The notes under the pieces: generated by a model
What the model was told of the DNA's origin: nothing
Databases searched by the model: none
The model's input: the letters and a program-made list of their open reading frames with translations, nothing else
Source: Methylobacter sp.
GTDB lineage: Bacteria; Pseudomonadota; Gammaproteobacteria; Methylococcales; Methylomonadaceae
NCBI RefSeq assembly: GCF_023227905.1
Contig: NZ_JALOCF010000042.1
Location: forward strand, 1-41,700
Reading direction: 5' to 3'
DNA length: 41,700 nucleotides
Made by a program: the position numbers and the translations under genes
Shown here: one piece after another, positions 29,001 to 35,269 of the stretch
Numbering within the stretch: the stretch's first letter is position 1
How the letters are laid out: the number at the start of each line of letters is the position of its first letter

Positions 29001-32000
29001 GGCCCCATTAGATCCAGCGGTGCCCTCAAGGCCGGTGCCCAAATTAAAAATCTGCACAAATCGGTTGGGCAGCGCACTCAGGTCGACATAGAAATAATTT
29101 TTGCCGCTGAAATTTTCCAGAGTGCCGATCATTTGAGCAATCTCCCGCTGAAGCACATTCAGGTGCTCCAGTCGTTGCCGATCTGGCTCCGAAAAAACCA
29201 AGCCCGTACCAGCATTGTAGTCAGCAACCGTCTGTCCAGGCACCAAATAGATGATCTCATGAATGGTTTCAGACGCGTTTTGCGTGTCACCCGCACCCGA
29301 CGTGGAGGCCCAAGCATGGACGAGGCTGTCAAGGAGGCCAAGCTGCCCTGATTGGGTGGTTTGGGACGCATAGTTAGCAAGTGTATCGGTCAAGCCAACA
29401 GACTGAGCCGCCGCTTCTTGCAAGCTCTGCAATTGACCACTGCCGTTCATGTCCACCATGCCTATAGATGCGCCAGGGTCGAGACGGTCGGCAAATTGGA
29501 AGATGTCGTCACCAACGGCGCCAGTAAACCCTGTGGATCCACTCAGCGTCAGTTCGGCATCGGCGCCGTTAATGGCAATGACCCAGTCGCCGTTGGCATT
29601 CTTGCTTATACTAAGATCGCTGGCCTGAATCCCGGCTTCAAACAAGATGCGGTCGTTCTGCGCATCGAACTGGCGGATCACATCATGGCCGCCCGTTTTT
29701 CCGAATACATAGGTATCTGCACCCACGCCCCCGTCCAGAACATCATTCCCCGCCCCGCCTTCCAGCCGGTCATCGCCCTCTTCGCCGTACAGGTAATCGT
29801 CGCCCATCTCGCCCCAGAGGGTGTCGCGGCCTGAGCCGCCCCAGATGAAGTCGTTACCGCCTAGTTGATCGGCGTTGTTGCCGTCCCCGCCATAAAGGTG
29901 ATCCTCACCCTGTCCCCCAAAGATAAAATCATTGCCCCGCCCGCCCCAGACGTTGTCGTTGCCCTTGCCGGCGTAGATGACATCGGCGCCGACGCCGGGG
30001 GCGTCAAGGTGGGCAAATGAGGCAAGGTTGGCATATTTAAGCGGGCTTGGATCATTCGAATCAGTACCCGACCAATCAAAGCCATCCGTCTCGATGTTGT
30101 GGTCACCCAGGATGTCGTCGTTGCCTGCGCCACCGATCAGCAGGTCTTGTCCATCACCACCGGTCAGCACATCGTTGCCGGCACTACCTACCAGGGTGTC
30201 ATCGCCGCTGCCACCGGCAAGCCAGTCTCCCTTAAGTCCACTGCCGGTTTGGAGGTCGCCGTTGGCGATGGCATCGGCAACGGTGATTTGGCCGTCGGCA
30301 AAAAGACGGTCATCGCCCGCTCCGCCGAGGAGAATGTCACTGCCGGTTCCGCCGATCAAGATATCGTCGCCGCCGCGGAAAGCTTTGATGAGGTCGTTGC
30401 CGCCTTTGCTGACTATACGGTCGTTACCGGCACTGTCGAACAAAATATCGGCTCGGCCGGCTTCGGACTTGCCGGGGTCGGTTATGAGGTTACCATTAGC
30501 ATCATTCCCAGTCTGTACCCCATCGGCATCGGGATTGTTATCCAATGGGGCCAAGTCGCCGATGATGTCGTTGGTGGTTTGTGGGGTACTCACAATGGAT
30601 GGGCCGGGCAGCCTGATACCGAGGTCGCCATCATGGAAGTTTTTGACCACTAGGTTGCCGTCGATGACCAGCCCTTCTTCGGTTTGCACGTAGAGGTGCT
30701 TGTCGGCATCGCGGTAGACACCTGCGCCGCCGTATTGGCCGCCGCCTGTGAGCTGGATACCGTCATAGATAATGCTGCCGTCGGTGTCGAGGATGGTGTC
30801 GAGGCCATCGCCCTGGGTGGGGTGAAAGGGATTGGTCTGGTAGAGGTAGGTGTCATCGCCTTGTCCACCGATCAGGGTGTCGTTGCCCGCACCGCCGATG
30901 AGGGTGTCCGCGCCCATACCACCCTCAAGATAATCGTTGCCTTCTAAGCCGGTCAGAATGTCATCGCTGGTACCGCCGTAGAGATGGTCGGCTTTCGACA
31001 GTCCTTCTATCGTATCCGCATTTTCAGAACCAAAAATGATGCGATTTGCATTGGCGGCGTCGCCCAAGATGATTTTAAGACCGCTGGTTTTGTCTTCGAA
31101 ATAGTAAGGCGAGCCTGTCCAATCTGCCTTGTAGTAGGCATTATTGGCATCGGGTTTGATATTGTCATAGCGTAACTGCATTTTCCAAGCAAGCATGTCG
31201 GTGCGGTCTCGCAAGTAATCTTCCGTCATGCTTCCTTGTCCGGTCGCAGTATCGTAAAGATCAAGCTGCCCATTGGCATTGCTGTAATTACCGTCCTCAA
31301 CGACAAAGGGACGCAGTTTAAATAAAGCTTCTCGAATGGCTAAACCGGTATCATCATGTTGTTGGGCTTTCTGTATCCATCCGACACTGCCGCTAACGAA
31401 ATTAACTTGTCCGTAATCAGTTACGCCAATGGCAGTGGCAATAGCTAGGGAGTTGCTGAGGTGATTAAGGCCACCGCCGGTACCGGAGGCAGGCAAAGGT
31501 TCATAGGGAAATGTGCCGTTGACAGTCGTTTCTTTAAAGCGTTGCTCCATAGCGTCCTGGCCAAGGTTGGTGTAAGTGATGTAGAGAGCATCCTTGATTT
31601 CCTGAGGCAAGGTCGCCCAATCAGCACCATAGGCATTATGTTCTGGGGCGGTGTACCAAGTATCGGCTTCTTTGATCATCAGACCGTAGAGTTTGGCAGA
31701 GAGACCAGTGGTATCATTGACAAGATTGTCAGCGAGCCGTGCGTAGTTGTTGCTGTATCCGGCAACGTCTATGCCTATTAAGAGGGCGTCACTACCATGC
31801 TCCTCAATCAAACGAATGGCGGTGGCCAATTTGATATTGGCTTTCCCCATATCCATCAACACAGGATTAAGAAATTTGTCCACACCATCTAAGCCGGTAT
31901 CTGGTTGATCTTTGACTTGGGCATAAAGAGCCGCCCATTTGGTGTGAGTTCGCCGTGCATCCGGCAACAAATTAACACCAAACTCAAGCGCTGCGGTTGA

Positions 32001-32297
32001 CAGCCCCACCAGCGGATCCTGAAATTCACTCATCCGAGCAGTGAATTGAGCAGGGTCAGCGGCCGATAGTGCATAGTAATCGGACAACAGGTTCTTGATA
32101 TAATTAGTATCTAACAGACTTTGTCCATAACCGTCGTTTTCTTCGACCATAGCTCCGGCGACAGAGGTTTTAGATATACCAAGATTATCAAAAACCAGAT
32201 CAATCGCCTTTATGTTTACTTGTGAGGTAACGTATGTATAAACCTCAGGGTCATATATTTCTGTTTGGACATCAATTGTCAAATAAGTAATTTTCAT
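17025..32297 (-). CDS. 5090-aa RTX protein with FrpC-like self-processing module
   Basis: One uninterrupted frame of about 15.3 kb encodes a presumed type I-secreted protein. Approximate order: 1-416, non-repeat N-terminal domain; 417-490, RTX block 1; 620-945, RTX block 2; 949-1250, module A (DMNGSG...); 1282-1470, FrpC-like self-processing module starting at RRD-PLTLDLDGDG, with EF-hand-like loops FDHDGDG, DRNGNG and DTNGDG; 1480-1775, module B, a diverged copy of A; 1785-1960, RTX block 3; 1965-4480, 28 tandem repeats; 4583-4800, VCBS/cadherin-like domains (VANADAIATNEDNAQ; NDAPIAVADI); 4800-4900, an Ig-like domain (WLSFDATTQTFSG); then a Gly/Ser/Gln-rich tail ending GLKEGLERLGG. I noticed no cysteine. 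The ATG at 32297 has only a weak ribosome site. Adhesin or toxin cannot be decided from sequence. Confidence 0.93.
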   Translation of the reverse strand: MKITYLTIDVQTEIYDPEVYTYVTSQVNIKAIDLVFDNLGISKTSVAGAMVEENDGYGQSLLDTNYIKNLLSDYYALSAADPAQFTARMSEFQDPLVGLSTAALEFGVNLLPDARRTHTKWAALYAQVKDQPDTGLDGVDKFLNPVLMDMGKANIKLATAIRLIEEHGSDALLIGIDVAGYSNNYARLADNLVNDTTGLSAKLYGLMIKEADTWYTAPEHNAYGADWATLPQEIKDALYITYTNLGQDAMEQRFKETTVNGTFPYEPLPASGTGGGLNHLSNSLAIATAIGVTDYGQVNFVSGSVGWIQKAQQHDDTGLAIREALFKLRPFVVEDGNYSNANGQLDLYDTATGQGSMTEDYLRDRTDMLAWKMQLRYDNIKPDANNAYYKADWTGSPYYFEDKTSGLKIILGDAANANRIIFGSENADTIEGLSKADHLYGGTSDDILTGLEGNDYLEGGMGADTLIGGAGNDTLIGGQGDDTYLYQTNPFHPTQGDGLDTILDTDGSIIYDGIQLTGGGQYGGAGVYRDADKHLYVQTEEGLVIDGNLVVKNFHDGDLGIRLPGPSIVSTPQTTNDIIGDLAPLDNNPDADGVQTGNDANGNLITDPGKSEAGRADILFDSAGNDRIVSKGGNDLIKAFRGGDDILIGGTGSDILLGGAGDDRLFADGQITVADAIANGDLQTGSGLKGDWLAGGSGDDTLVGSAGNDVLTGGDGQDLLIGGAGNDDILGDHNIETDGFDWSGTDSNDPSPLKYANLASFAHLDAPGVGADVIYAGKGNDNVWGGRGNDFIFGGQGEDHLYGGDGNNADQLGGNDFIWGGSGRDTLWGEMGDDYLYGEEGDDRLEGGAGNDVLDGGVGADTYVFGKTGGHDVIRQFDAQNDRILFEAGIQASDLSISKNANGDWVIAINGADAELTLSGSTGFTGAVGDDIFQFADRLDPGASIGMVDMNGSGQLQSLQEAAAQSVGLTDTLANYASQTTQSGQLGLLDSLVHAWASTSGAGDTQNASETIHEIIYLVPGQTVADYNAGTGLVFSEPDRQRLEHLNVLQREIAQMIGTLENFSGKNYFYVDLSALPNRFVQIFNLGTGLEGTAGSNGANFGSSRTVYVNLSTDQVGQLYNNFNALKDSVYGSLVSQTRLKSYFDAISLEVTGDGIIHDFSSMNSLLESARQSNFKYALYDLVDLNRYAGKRLYSLGWDGADRLRTWAEQEAGTPEIMDMNMDLNFWDTLADKSDDPFAPSFDSYEYEDNGVGQNTPMLPNEIQQSVNDVFTAARNWFQRRDPLTLDLDGDGLETVGIDSANPILFDHDGDGVSNATGWIKPDDGFLVLDRNGNGLIDNGTELFGDSTPLYAGGTAADGFAALAQEDTNGDGLVNAGDANWDNLRVWQDANSDGITDAGELHSLESLTITGFHVAKLENTTRLGNGNQIADLGSFIRDDGTEGTVGQITGGMADIDLADNPFYRSFSDTVPLTEQAQTLPDMQGSGMVRDLREAVSLSSDLGSALADYAAADTKAGQMALVDALISQWASTSDFQTSIEKAAAQNDQLLFLVPGLKAYDVLDAGYVAGTGGLTMPTATEIAQLEALKAQQIHITQILGMLEKFNGMTFVNVEEQGVRTGANALLAPWSDSSSTITSSGGLSGGSDLFVLTLSATQISFIEHAYESLRQSVYDGLLLQTRLKPYLDTINLTVTDAGIGLDFTATNALFQTRYDQAPGEAMRDLLDLQRIQGTSLNGSGWDGLEQLRGWLGDAANSADPVLSATLVAALTEFGYPGLHTQGDGGSGNDVVIGAETGAVLNGEGGNDLILGSAGDDVLSGGVGTDTLYGGMGNDTYRFNLGDGVDTIIETHGETGTDTLQFGADIRAGDLDIFMDGDKLVFAHINGKDRISIANWFDSFADGAHRLDTVTFADGATLQLDALQLGTDGNDTLIGTSNSDILMGGAGDDILISDGNDWLNGGSGADSMSGSIGDDIYVVDNAGDTVIELEGEGNDTIDARVSYTLAANVENMRLMGASSISGTGNEQDNIIIGNAGDNLLQGMGGNDTLIGNAGNDTLDGGAGMDTLVGGIGNDTYIVDTLDTVTEQAGQGIDTVKADLGYTRGNNLENLTLTGTNAVDGIGNELNNVLTGNSVKNILTGMAGNDTLDGGLGADTLLGGTGDDSYVVDNTGDLVIENAAEGIDTVKSSISYTLTDNVENLTLNGTANLEGTGNVLDNIIIGNDAANTLTGQEGNDTLDGKGGADTLIGDTGNDTYVVDNAGDVVAENAAEGIDTVQSGINYILGDNLENLVLTGSAITGTGNALDNVIIGNSSNNILDGGVGADSTAGGAGNDTYFLDNLGDKVTEYAGQGTDTVISPFDYTLGANVENLTLTEGTALTGTGNELDNAITGNSNDNILTGLAGNDTLDGGIGADTLVGGTGNDTYIVDNLLDTTIEEAGEGIDTVKSNLTWTLADNLDNLTLTGPSTGSGQAASIDGTGNVLDNVIIGNAAGNTLTALEGNDTLDGGTGADVMLGGIGNDTYMVDNVGDLVIENVGEGTDLVKSSITYTLTDNVENLTLTDPALNSGLAPANIDGTGNVLDNTIIGNSGNNILTGQEGNDTLDGGKGADTLIGGAGDDSYVVDNAGDVVVENAWEGMDSVKSSISYTLTDNVENLTLTGTTAINGTGNALDNSILGNSGNNTLDGGAGVDALAGGAGNDTYIIDNTADAVTELAGEGTDSVFASADYALSDNVENLTLTGASNINAIGNALNNALTGNSADNLLSGLAGSDTLIGDAGNDTLDGGTGADAMTGGTGNDIYVVDNIGDVVVENLAEGADTVQSSITYTLADTLENLTLTGNTSINGTGNVSDNVIIGNDSNNILSGLAGNDMLIGGAGNDVLDGGSGADNMAGSTGDDIYIVDNSGDAVTENADAGMDTVQSSITYTLTDNVENLTLTGTNNLDGTGNALDNTITGTGGNNLLDGGMGVDTLAGAAGDDTYIVDNSADAVVENVGEGIDSVFASADYILSDNIENLTLTGAADINGTGNALDNILTGNGADNILNGMAGNDTLDGGIGIDTMSGGTGNDTYTVDDTADVIVENLNEGSDSVFASATYTLSDNIENLALTGTAAIDGSGNALNNAITGNSGANVLDGGAGADTMAGGIGNDTYIVDNASDKTVEALNAGTDTVLSSVSYTLAANVENLTLTGTANIDATGNEVYNILIGNTGNNRLYGMAGNDSLSGDLGNDLLDGGSGADAMAGNAGDDTYVVDNVGDVVTENVNEGTDTVQSSITYTLGANIENLTLTGAASISGTGNELDNVIVGNSGNNVLSGLAGDDTLTGNAGNDTLNGGAGADTMSGGAGNDIYVVDNVGDVVTEGLNAGTDLVQSSITYKLTDNVENLTLAGVDAIDGTGNTLNNTITGNTAANVMDGGAGADTLNAGAGDDTLIGGDGNDTLNGEAGNDLLQGDSGNDTLNGGLGADTMLGGVGDDTYTVDNAGDLIIENLGEGLDLVQSSITYTLTDNVEHLTLTGTAAINGTGNVLDNIILGNSGANVLTGLEGNDTLNGGAGADMMLGGVGNDIYIVDNAGDVVTENLDEGIDNVQSSVTYTLTGNVENLTLTGGSTINGTGNALDNVIIGNAAANVLNGVLGADSMSGGAGNDTYVVENAGDIVTESLNAGTDLVQSSVDYTLTANVENLTLTGVDAINGIGNTLNNIIIGNAAANVIDGGAGADSLYGGAGDDTLMGGAGNDLLDGGTGSDAMSGGLNDDTYVVDSIGDIVTEMFNEGTDLVQSSITYTLTDNVENLTLTGTANIDGTGNALSNTILGNSGNNILMGLEGNDTLNGGAGADTMSGGVGNDTYVVENAGDIVTENAGEGIDLVQSSISYTLTDNVENLTLTGTNNINGTGNGLDNVISGNTGANILSGLDGNDTLNGNSGNDILDGGLGADIMTGSAGNDTYVVDNVGDVVTEASNSGNDLVQSSITYTLGANVENLTLIGADAINGTGNALNNIITGNAAANLLDGGAGADTMAGSAGDDIYIVDNVGDVVTEAVGSGVDTVQSNITYTLTANVENLTLTGTSAINGTGNTLDNVIVGNTAANVLNGGLGADTMSGGAGNDTYIVDNSDDVVVESTNAGIDTVQASTTYALSDNVENLTLTGIANIDGTGNALDNVITANSGVNVLAGLGGNDAYYVGNTSDIVLENVDEGNDRVFSTATYMLSNNVENLTLTGTSSINGTGNALDNIITGNSGANILDGGAGADTMAGGAGDDTYVVDNAGDIVTEALNAGTDTVHSGIIYTLGNNLENLVLTGTSDLSGTGNALNNTITGNSGNNLLDGAAGADTMAGGSGDDTYIVDNVGDVIVEAVDSGFDSVQSSVNYVLSSNVENLVLTGTSGISGTGNALDNVIIGNSGNNTLGGDAGNDTLDGGIGADTLLGGTGDDIYMVDNVADVVSENLNAGTDTILSSVSFTLGANVENLVLTDAADIDGAGNQLDNVITGNAGNNILSGGSGNDRYVFNQGGGADTILDMQGSDTLYIGGNLTEANLEGVRDGDNMVINVLGTNDSITLSNWFVQTEGVNRIEFSDASSLDSMGINSLLNRPPVANADAIATNEDNAQTIITIASLLSNDTDANAGDVITLTGFDGITANGNAIIQDATGNLVLDIGNRYQSLAAEQTFADSFGYTISDSKGATAAGVVDVTIAGSNDAPIAVADIAFVQEDIAITATGNLLGNDSDIDQGTVLSVADAEIRTGSYGSLNINANGNYSYDTDNAAQAVQSLGRTAQVIDHFGYTVTDGHVAVSSTLDVFLNGTNDAPILVTPLADKNLTFNKSFSWQMPTGSFTDIDQGDTLDYTATLADGSELPSWLSFDATTQTFSGKTPKEVGFVDIRMTATDKVAATGSTEGSLSASDVFRVSVSHGNEGVGNGEDAPPAGHDENFNDGAAAMPSQPGAKGGNGYSGYSPTYSHRHEITDYISDTETQEQDKQAPAAGIRSWFNQQSASEQHSSFAQNRNITQDSQIDRQVNRSISKGIAGNASSEWERMNDRLKNHLEQTSADDGIFAESHAGARMPVLFGANGNQGLSQLGTGNSMQMKGFSGLKEGLERLGG
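18800..26350 (-). repeat. 28-copy in-frame repeat array of about 91 residues
   Basis: The motif [NT][VLI][ED][NH][LM]xL occurs 28 times, spaced about 273 bp on average. A unit reads: RTX nonapeptides (GGxGADTMxGGxGND), TYxVDNxGDxVxE, an acidic turn (NxGTDxVxSS), xYTLxxNVENLTLTG, then a xNGTGNxLDN and IxGN linker. Some units hold one or two extra nonapeptide rows, giving unequal lengths. Units are clearly diverged from each other, so this is not a recent amplification or an assembly artefact. Confidence 0.9.
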
Positions 32298-32330
32298 TTT
32301 ATTATTCTTGTTATTCAGTTAGTTAAATGG

Positions 32331-33449
32331 TCAGGCGTAACGGCACATAGAAAGAAACCAGTGATCATCAATACGTTTTAAAACGCATTCGCCACGTTTC
32401 CAATTGGGCGGGTAAGTATCCAAGGAATCAAAGACCCGCTCGGCTGGTTTGGTATAGGGCTTTTTATCCAGTGTTTGCCAAGGCTCAAGCAAGTACCCAT
32501 CTTTCACATGTGGAATTTGCGGAAAATGGCAGTATCGTTTGGTGATACCTCCATAACGCAACGGGAAGCGATCCAGAGCGGCTACCGATGGACCAGGTAG
32601 AACTGTTACAAGTGATGTATACCGATCAATATGTGGCAAATCGGTTTCAGTGATTTGCGGAATGCCTACAAACAATTCCGGCATTTCCCGTTTCCAATCT
32701 TCAAGGGTTCGATACAGAGGCTTGTCTTTGACATTGGCCGTATGGGTTGATAATCCCCAACGAAAGCGGGCGGCTTTCTCGGAATAGGGTTCGGGCATCC
32801 ATTTGCCCCCCCCATGCGAAAGACCGTAGACCTGGACTTGCAACAACAACCGCTTAACTTCTTCCGATGATTTTTCAAAAGAAATCAACTCTGGCGGGGC
32901 AGGCCATGTTCTGGCTGGACGAAAATTTCGATATTTTTGCACCAATTGCTCAAACTCGGCACGGTGCTGGTTGAAATGCCCAATCATTTCCTCATCACTG
33001 GGCAAAGGATTATGCAACCAGCCCCACCATATGAAGACAGGCACAACCACTGCAAGGATGAACCAATTCCATTGTTGACTTTTTCTCAACTGACGCTGTT
33101 GTTCAAGTGTCGGGGAAATCGGTTGCTGGTTGAGCTCCGGCCACACTAACATCACTGCGGCTATCATTGGCGGAAACACTAAAAATTTCATCCAACTGAC
33201 AATGAATATATAAACCGCTTCCGACAACAAGATTGCCGCACAAAACCAACGCAAATAACACATCCATCCGAACCTTTTATCGGCAGTCAGCAAACCTAAC
33301 CACAATGGCAGCGAAACAACACCTCCCCAGAATAGGCTTTCACTAACCTTGGCATAACCCGTGGCATGTTCGTAGCTCAGCATACTGTGGGTGCCTGATG
33401 CCAGCCATGTCCAAAGCAGTGCAAATAAAAGGATAAAGAACCGTCTCAT
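32331..33449 (-). CDS. membrane protein of unknown function inside the RTX locus
   Basis: A 372-aa protein with about five hydrophobic segments in the first 146 residues: 4-20, 38-55, 66-88, 90-106 and 127-145. A soluble domain of about 220 aa follows. It begins LPSDEEMIGHFNQHRAEFEQ, a pattern I associate with small lipoproteins of unknown role, and holds three late cysteines. The ATG at 33449 overlaps the TGA of an upstream tail (ATGA), suggesting former translational coupling. It ends 34 bases before the giant RTX gene, so it is probably cotranscribed. An accessory, maturation or self-protection role is possible, but nothing in it names a function. Confidence 0.75.
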   Translation of the reverse strand: MRRFFILLFALLWTWLASGTHSMLSYEHATGYAKVSESLFWGGVVSLPLWLGLLTADKRFGWMCYLRWFCAAILLSEAVYIFIVSWMKFLVFPPMIAAVMLVWPELNQQPISPTLEQQRQLRKSQQWNWFILAVVVPVFIWWGWLHNPLPSDEEMIGHFNQHRAEFEQLVQKYRNFRPARTWPAPPELISFEKSSEEVKRLLLQVQVYGLSHGGGKWMPEPYSEKAARFRWGLSTHTANVKDKPLYRTLEDWKREMPELFVGIPQITETDLPHIDRYTSLVTVLPGPSVAALDRFPLRYGGITKRYCHFPQIPHVKDGYLLEPWQTLDKKPYTKPAERVFDSLDTYPPNWKRGECVLKRIDDHWFLSMCRYA

Positions 33450-33584
33450 GCCACCAACCGCACAAGCCGTTCTAAGTGAATATGTCGAGTTATCTGCTGT
33501 TTATCAATCCAGCATTTGATTTCACAGACTTGCAGGTCGCCTCCGTCGCTATTTTTTCGCGAGCCCGCATCACCAAATTGGGAA
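33446..33584 (-). pseudogene. C-terminal tail of a lost gene cut by the RAYT element
   Basis: The last codons (SDGGDLQVCEIKCWID, then KQQITRHIHLERLVRLVA) look like protein and end in a TGA that overlaps the next ATG by four bases. Upstream of about 33585 the frame runs into the repeats flanking the RAYT element. The head of the gene is missing. It may belong with the fragment at 35019-35266, on the other side of that element, but no sequence joins them. Confidence 0.45.
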
Positions 33585-34472
33585 AATAGGGGACGGAGCC
33601 CGATATTCTGTTCGACATTCCTGTTCATCATTACACTGCAACAATAGGGGACGGAGCCCGATATTCTGTTGTTCGTCATTACACTCATTTCCTCATCAAG
33701 TTAAGATCACACTGTCTCGTTATCTCATCGACCTCTTTTTTCCTTGGACGACGCCCCGGCGTTCCAAGTCGAACCGATCTTGCAAGCGTCGTTTCGATTT
33801 CGTCCTTGAACCGTTCGCTACCCAAGGCAGTACCACTATTCACCGACTTACGAATCGCTTTTAGTGATGCCTCGTCCATTTGATGACGAAATAGTGCTTG
33901 ATAAGCAGCATGCCTGATCTCGTCAGTTGCGCCTAAAGCGAGATAGCACGCATGATCCCGTATCAATTCATTCATTTGACCTAACGCATGCGCTCCATAG
34001 CTCGACCATCTATAACTACTCGCATTCTCCACCATTCCCGCACGAACAGGATTCAGCTCGATGTACCGGTAGCACGTCAGCAGGTATCCTTCCGAGTCAA
34101 TCAGACTGGACTTATAACGCCCTTCCCATAACGTGCCGCTACGACGGTAGACGTGGTTCACGTATTGCACATAGCGGCTTCCAAGGTAGCGCATCAGGCG
34201 TTACAGGCTTTCATCGGCTTCTGGCGTGACCAACATATGAACGTGGTTTGTCATCAGCACATAGGCGTGAATGCTACAGCCATATCGCATCGCGCCTTCC
34301 AGAAGGCTGTCCAGATAGGATTGATAGTCCTCGTCTGTGAAAAAACTGGCTGCGCGGTTGTTTCCACGCTGAATCACGTGTTGCGGTACACCCGCATGTC
34401 TTATACGGGCTCTACGGGGCATCTTTTTCCTACGTCTATATTAGCGATATTTCATAGTGGGGCTCCGTCCCC
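33585..34472 (-). mobile_element. RAYT/IS200-like element with inverted GGGACGGAGCCC flanks
   Basis: A broken Y1 transposase gene lies between copies of GGGGACGGAGCCC on the left (33589-33601, repeated at 33647-33659) and its complement GGGGCTCCGTCCCC on the right (34459-34472). The left side holds two 28-base direct repeats (33585-33612 and 33643-33670), each followed by a similar GTTCRTCATTACACT stretch, so the unit was tandemly duplicated. The exact ends are not certain. Confidence 0.6.
33685..34422 (-). pseudogene. Y1 transposase (RAYT-like) with in-frame stop
   Basis: The head, 34422-34201, encodes PRRARIRHAGVPQHVIQRGN through the HUH motif (MTNHVHMLVTP) to ADESL. A TAA follows, then the same frame continues RLMRYLGSRYVQYVN... 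with the tyrosine helix CYRYIELNPVRAGMV and the usual SSYRWSSYGAHALG. A single codon change (for example CAA to TAA) splits the 245-codon gene between its HUH site and its catalytic tyrosine, so it cannot make an active enzyme without readthrough. It is a different subfamily from the intact copy at 121. Confidence 0.85.
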
Positions 34473-35018
34473 ATTTCGTCCATTTCGTGCAGGGGTCAGA
34501 CTCCATTGACCTTGCCATGAAATCGGATTGATTTTGTTTTTTCATTGAGGTCTTTCTAATTGGGCTTTTTATCTTCATTCCGTGCTTTTATCAGTTTTGG
34601 TAATCAACCGAATTACTACTCTGTCGTGTGTCGTCATCCTTGGTTACTCACTTATATAGATTTTAAGTTCTGTATTTGCTAAACATGCATCTAGCTTTTC
34701 AAATAAGTTGACTGAAGCTTGATTTTGTCCGGTTACACACTAAATATCCATACCTTTGTAAAGGTAACAATACTTTTGTGATAGCAGTCACACTTTTTAG
34801 CTCAAGAAATAATGGAAGAAAACCCGCATTTTATTCGACGTTTATGTTCATCATCATACTCAGTTAAAAGACTAACTAAATCGCCATTCACTCGTCGGGC
34901 TCTCATGGAATGGTTCAGACTCTATTGCTTTTTATTAGGCTTTTAAGTCGAGTCTGGTCTTACATAATTTAGATCCGTCACCCATCGAGCGTATTGTTGA
35001 ACGGTGTTTGGAAAAGAA
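34473..35018. other. gene-free stretch holding a CRP-like palindrome
   Basis: About 550 AT-rich bases without a credible gene. It contains the inverted repeat TACCTTT-GT-AAAGGTA (34751-34766) and, 11 bases further, the CRP-like palindrome at 34777-34792. Two related snippets, GGGGTCAGACTCCATTG (near 34492) and GGTTCAGACTCTATTG (near 34914), may be debris of RAYT-type elements. This probably replaces lost coding sequence between the transporter and the membrane-protein gene. Confidence 0.4.
34777..34792. promoter_or_regulatory. CRP-type binding palindrome
   Basis: TGTGATAGCAGTCACA matches the CRP consensus TGTGA-N6-TCACA in all ten fixed positions. It lies in a gene-free region. The nearest downstream frames on the minus strand are only relics, and no plus-strand gene follows closely, so its target is unclear and chance or relic status is possible. 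Confidence 0.45.
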
Positions 35019-35266
35019 TGCTAATTTAGGAAGATTGTAATCAGGTGGATTAGCACAATGCTGTCCCGTATAAAATCTACTACGGCATTGTATTGCTCGG
35101 TAGTTAGTTCGATTAGCCCGGTTGTGTAACCCCGCTCATGCTCCAGATCATTATATATTTCGCCGGAGCTGATCAAACTATGCTCTTCACTGGGTGCAAA
35201 GCCATAACTTTCACGAAAACCATTGCCATTATCAAGCACGACAAAACTATGCGGTATTCCTATTTC
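35019..35266 (-). pseudogene. relic of a secreted-effector-like domain
   Basis: Directly after the transporter stop, codons read IPHSFVVLDNGNGFRESYGFAP, then EEHSLISSGEIYNDLEHERGYT and ITT-type text to VVDFIRDSI. A one-base shift near 35058 continues as ANPPDYNLP, then loses sense. The H-F-x-L-x-x-G ... YGFAP ... YxD ... Y order resembles papain/NlpC-like domains that I recall from ends of large RTX or effector proteins; that link is inference. The domain lacks its start and most of its C-terminal half, so it is a fragment. The longest plain frame starts at a GTG at 35239. Confidence 0.5.
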
Positions 35267-35269
35267 TCA

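Noticed and set aside
18135..30947. Many plus-strand open frames of 60-240 codons opposite the giant RTX gene
   Set aside because: They arise from the repeated codon pattern of the antisense gene, have low-complexity Ser/Pro/Val or Ile/Val/Ala content and repeat with it; none has independent support.
33446..33688. 80-codon frame as an intact gene
   Set aside because: Its first half is the direct repeats beside the RAYT element; only the C-terminal half looks like a gene tail.
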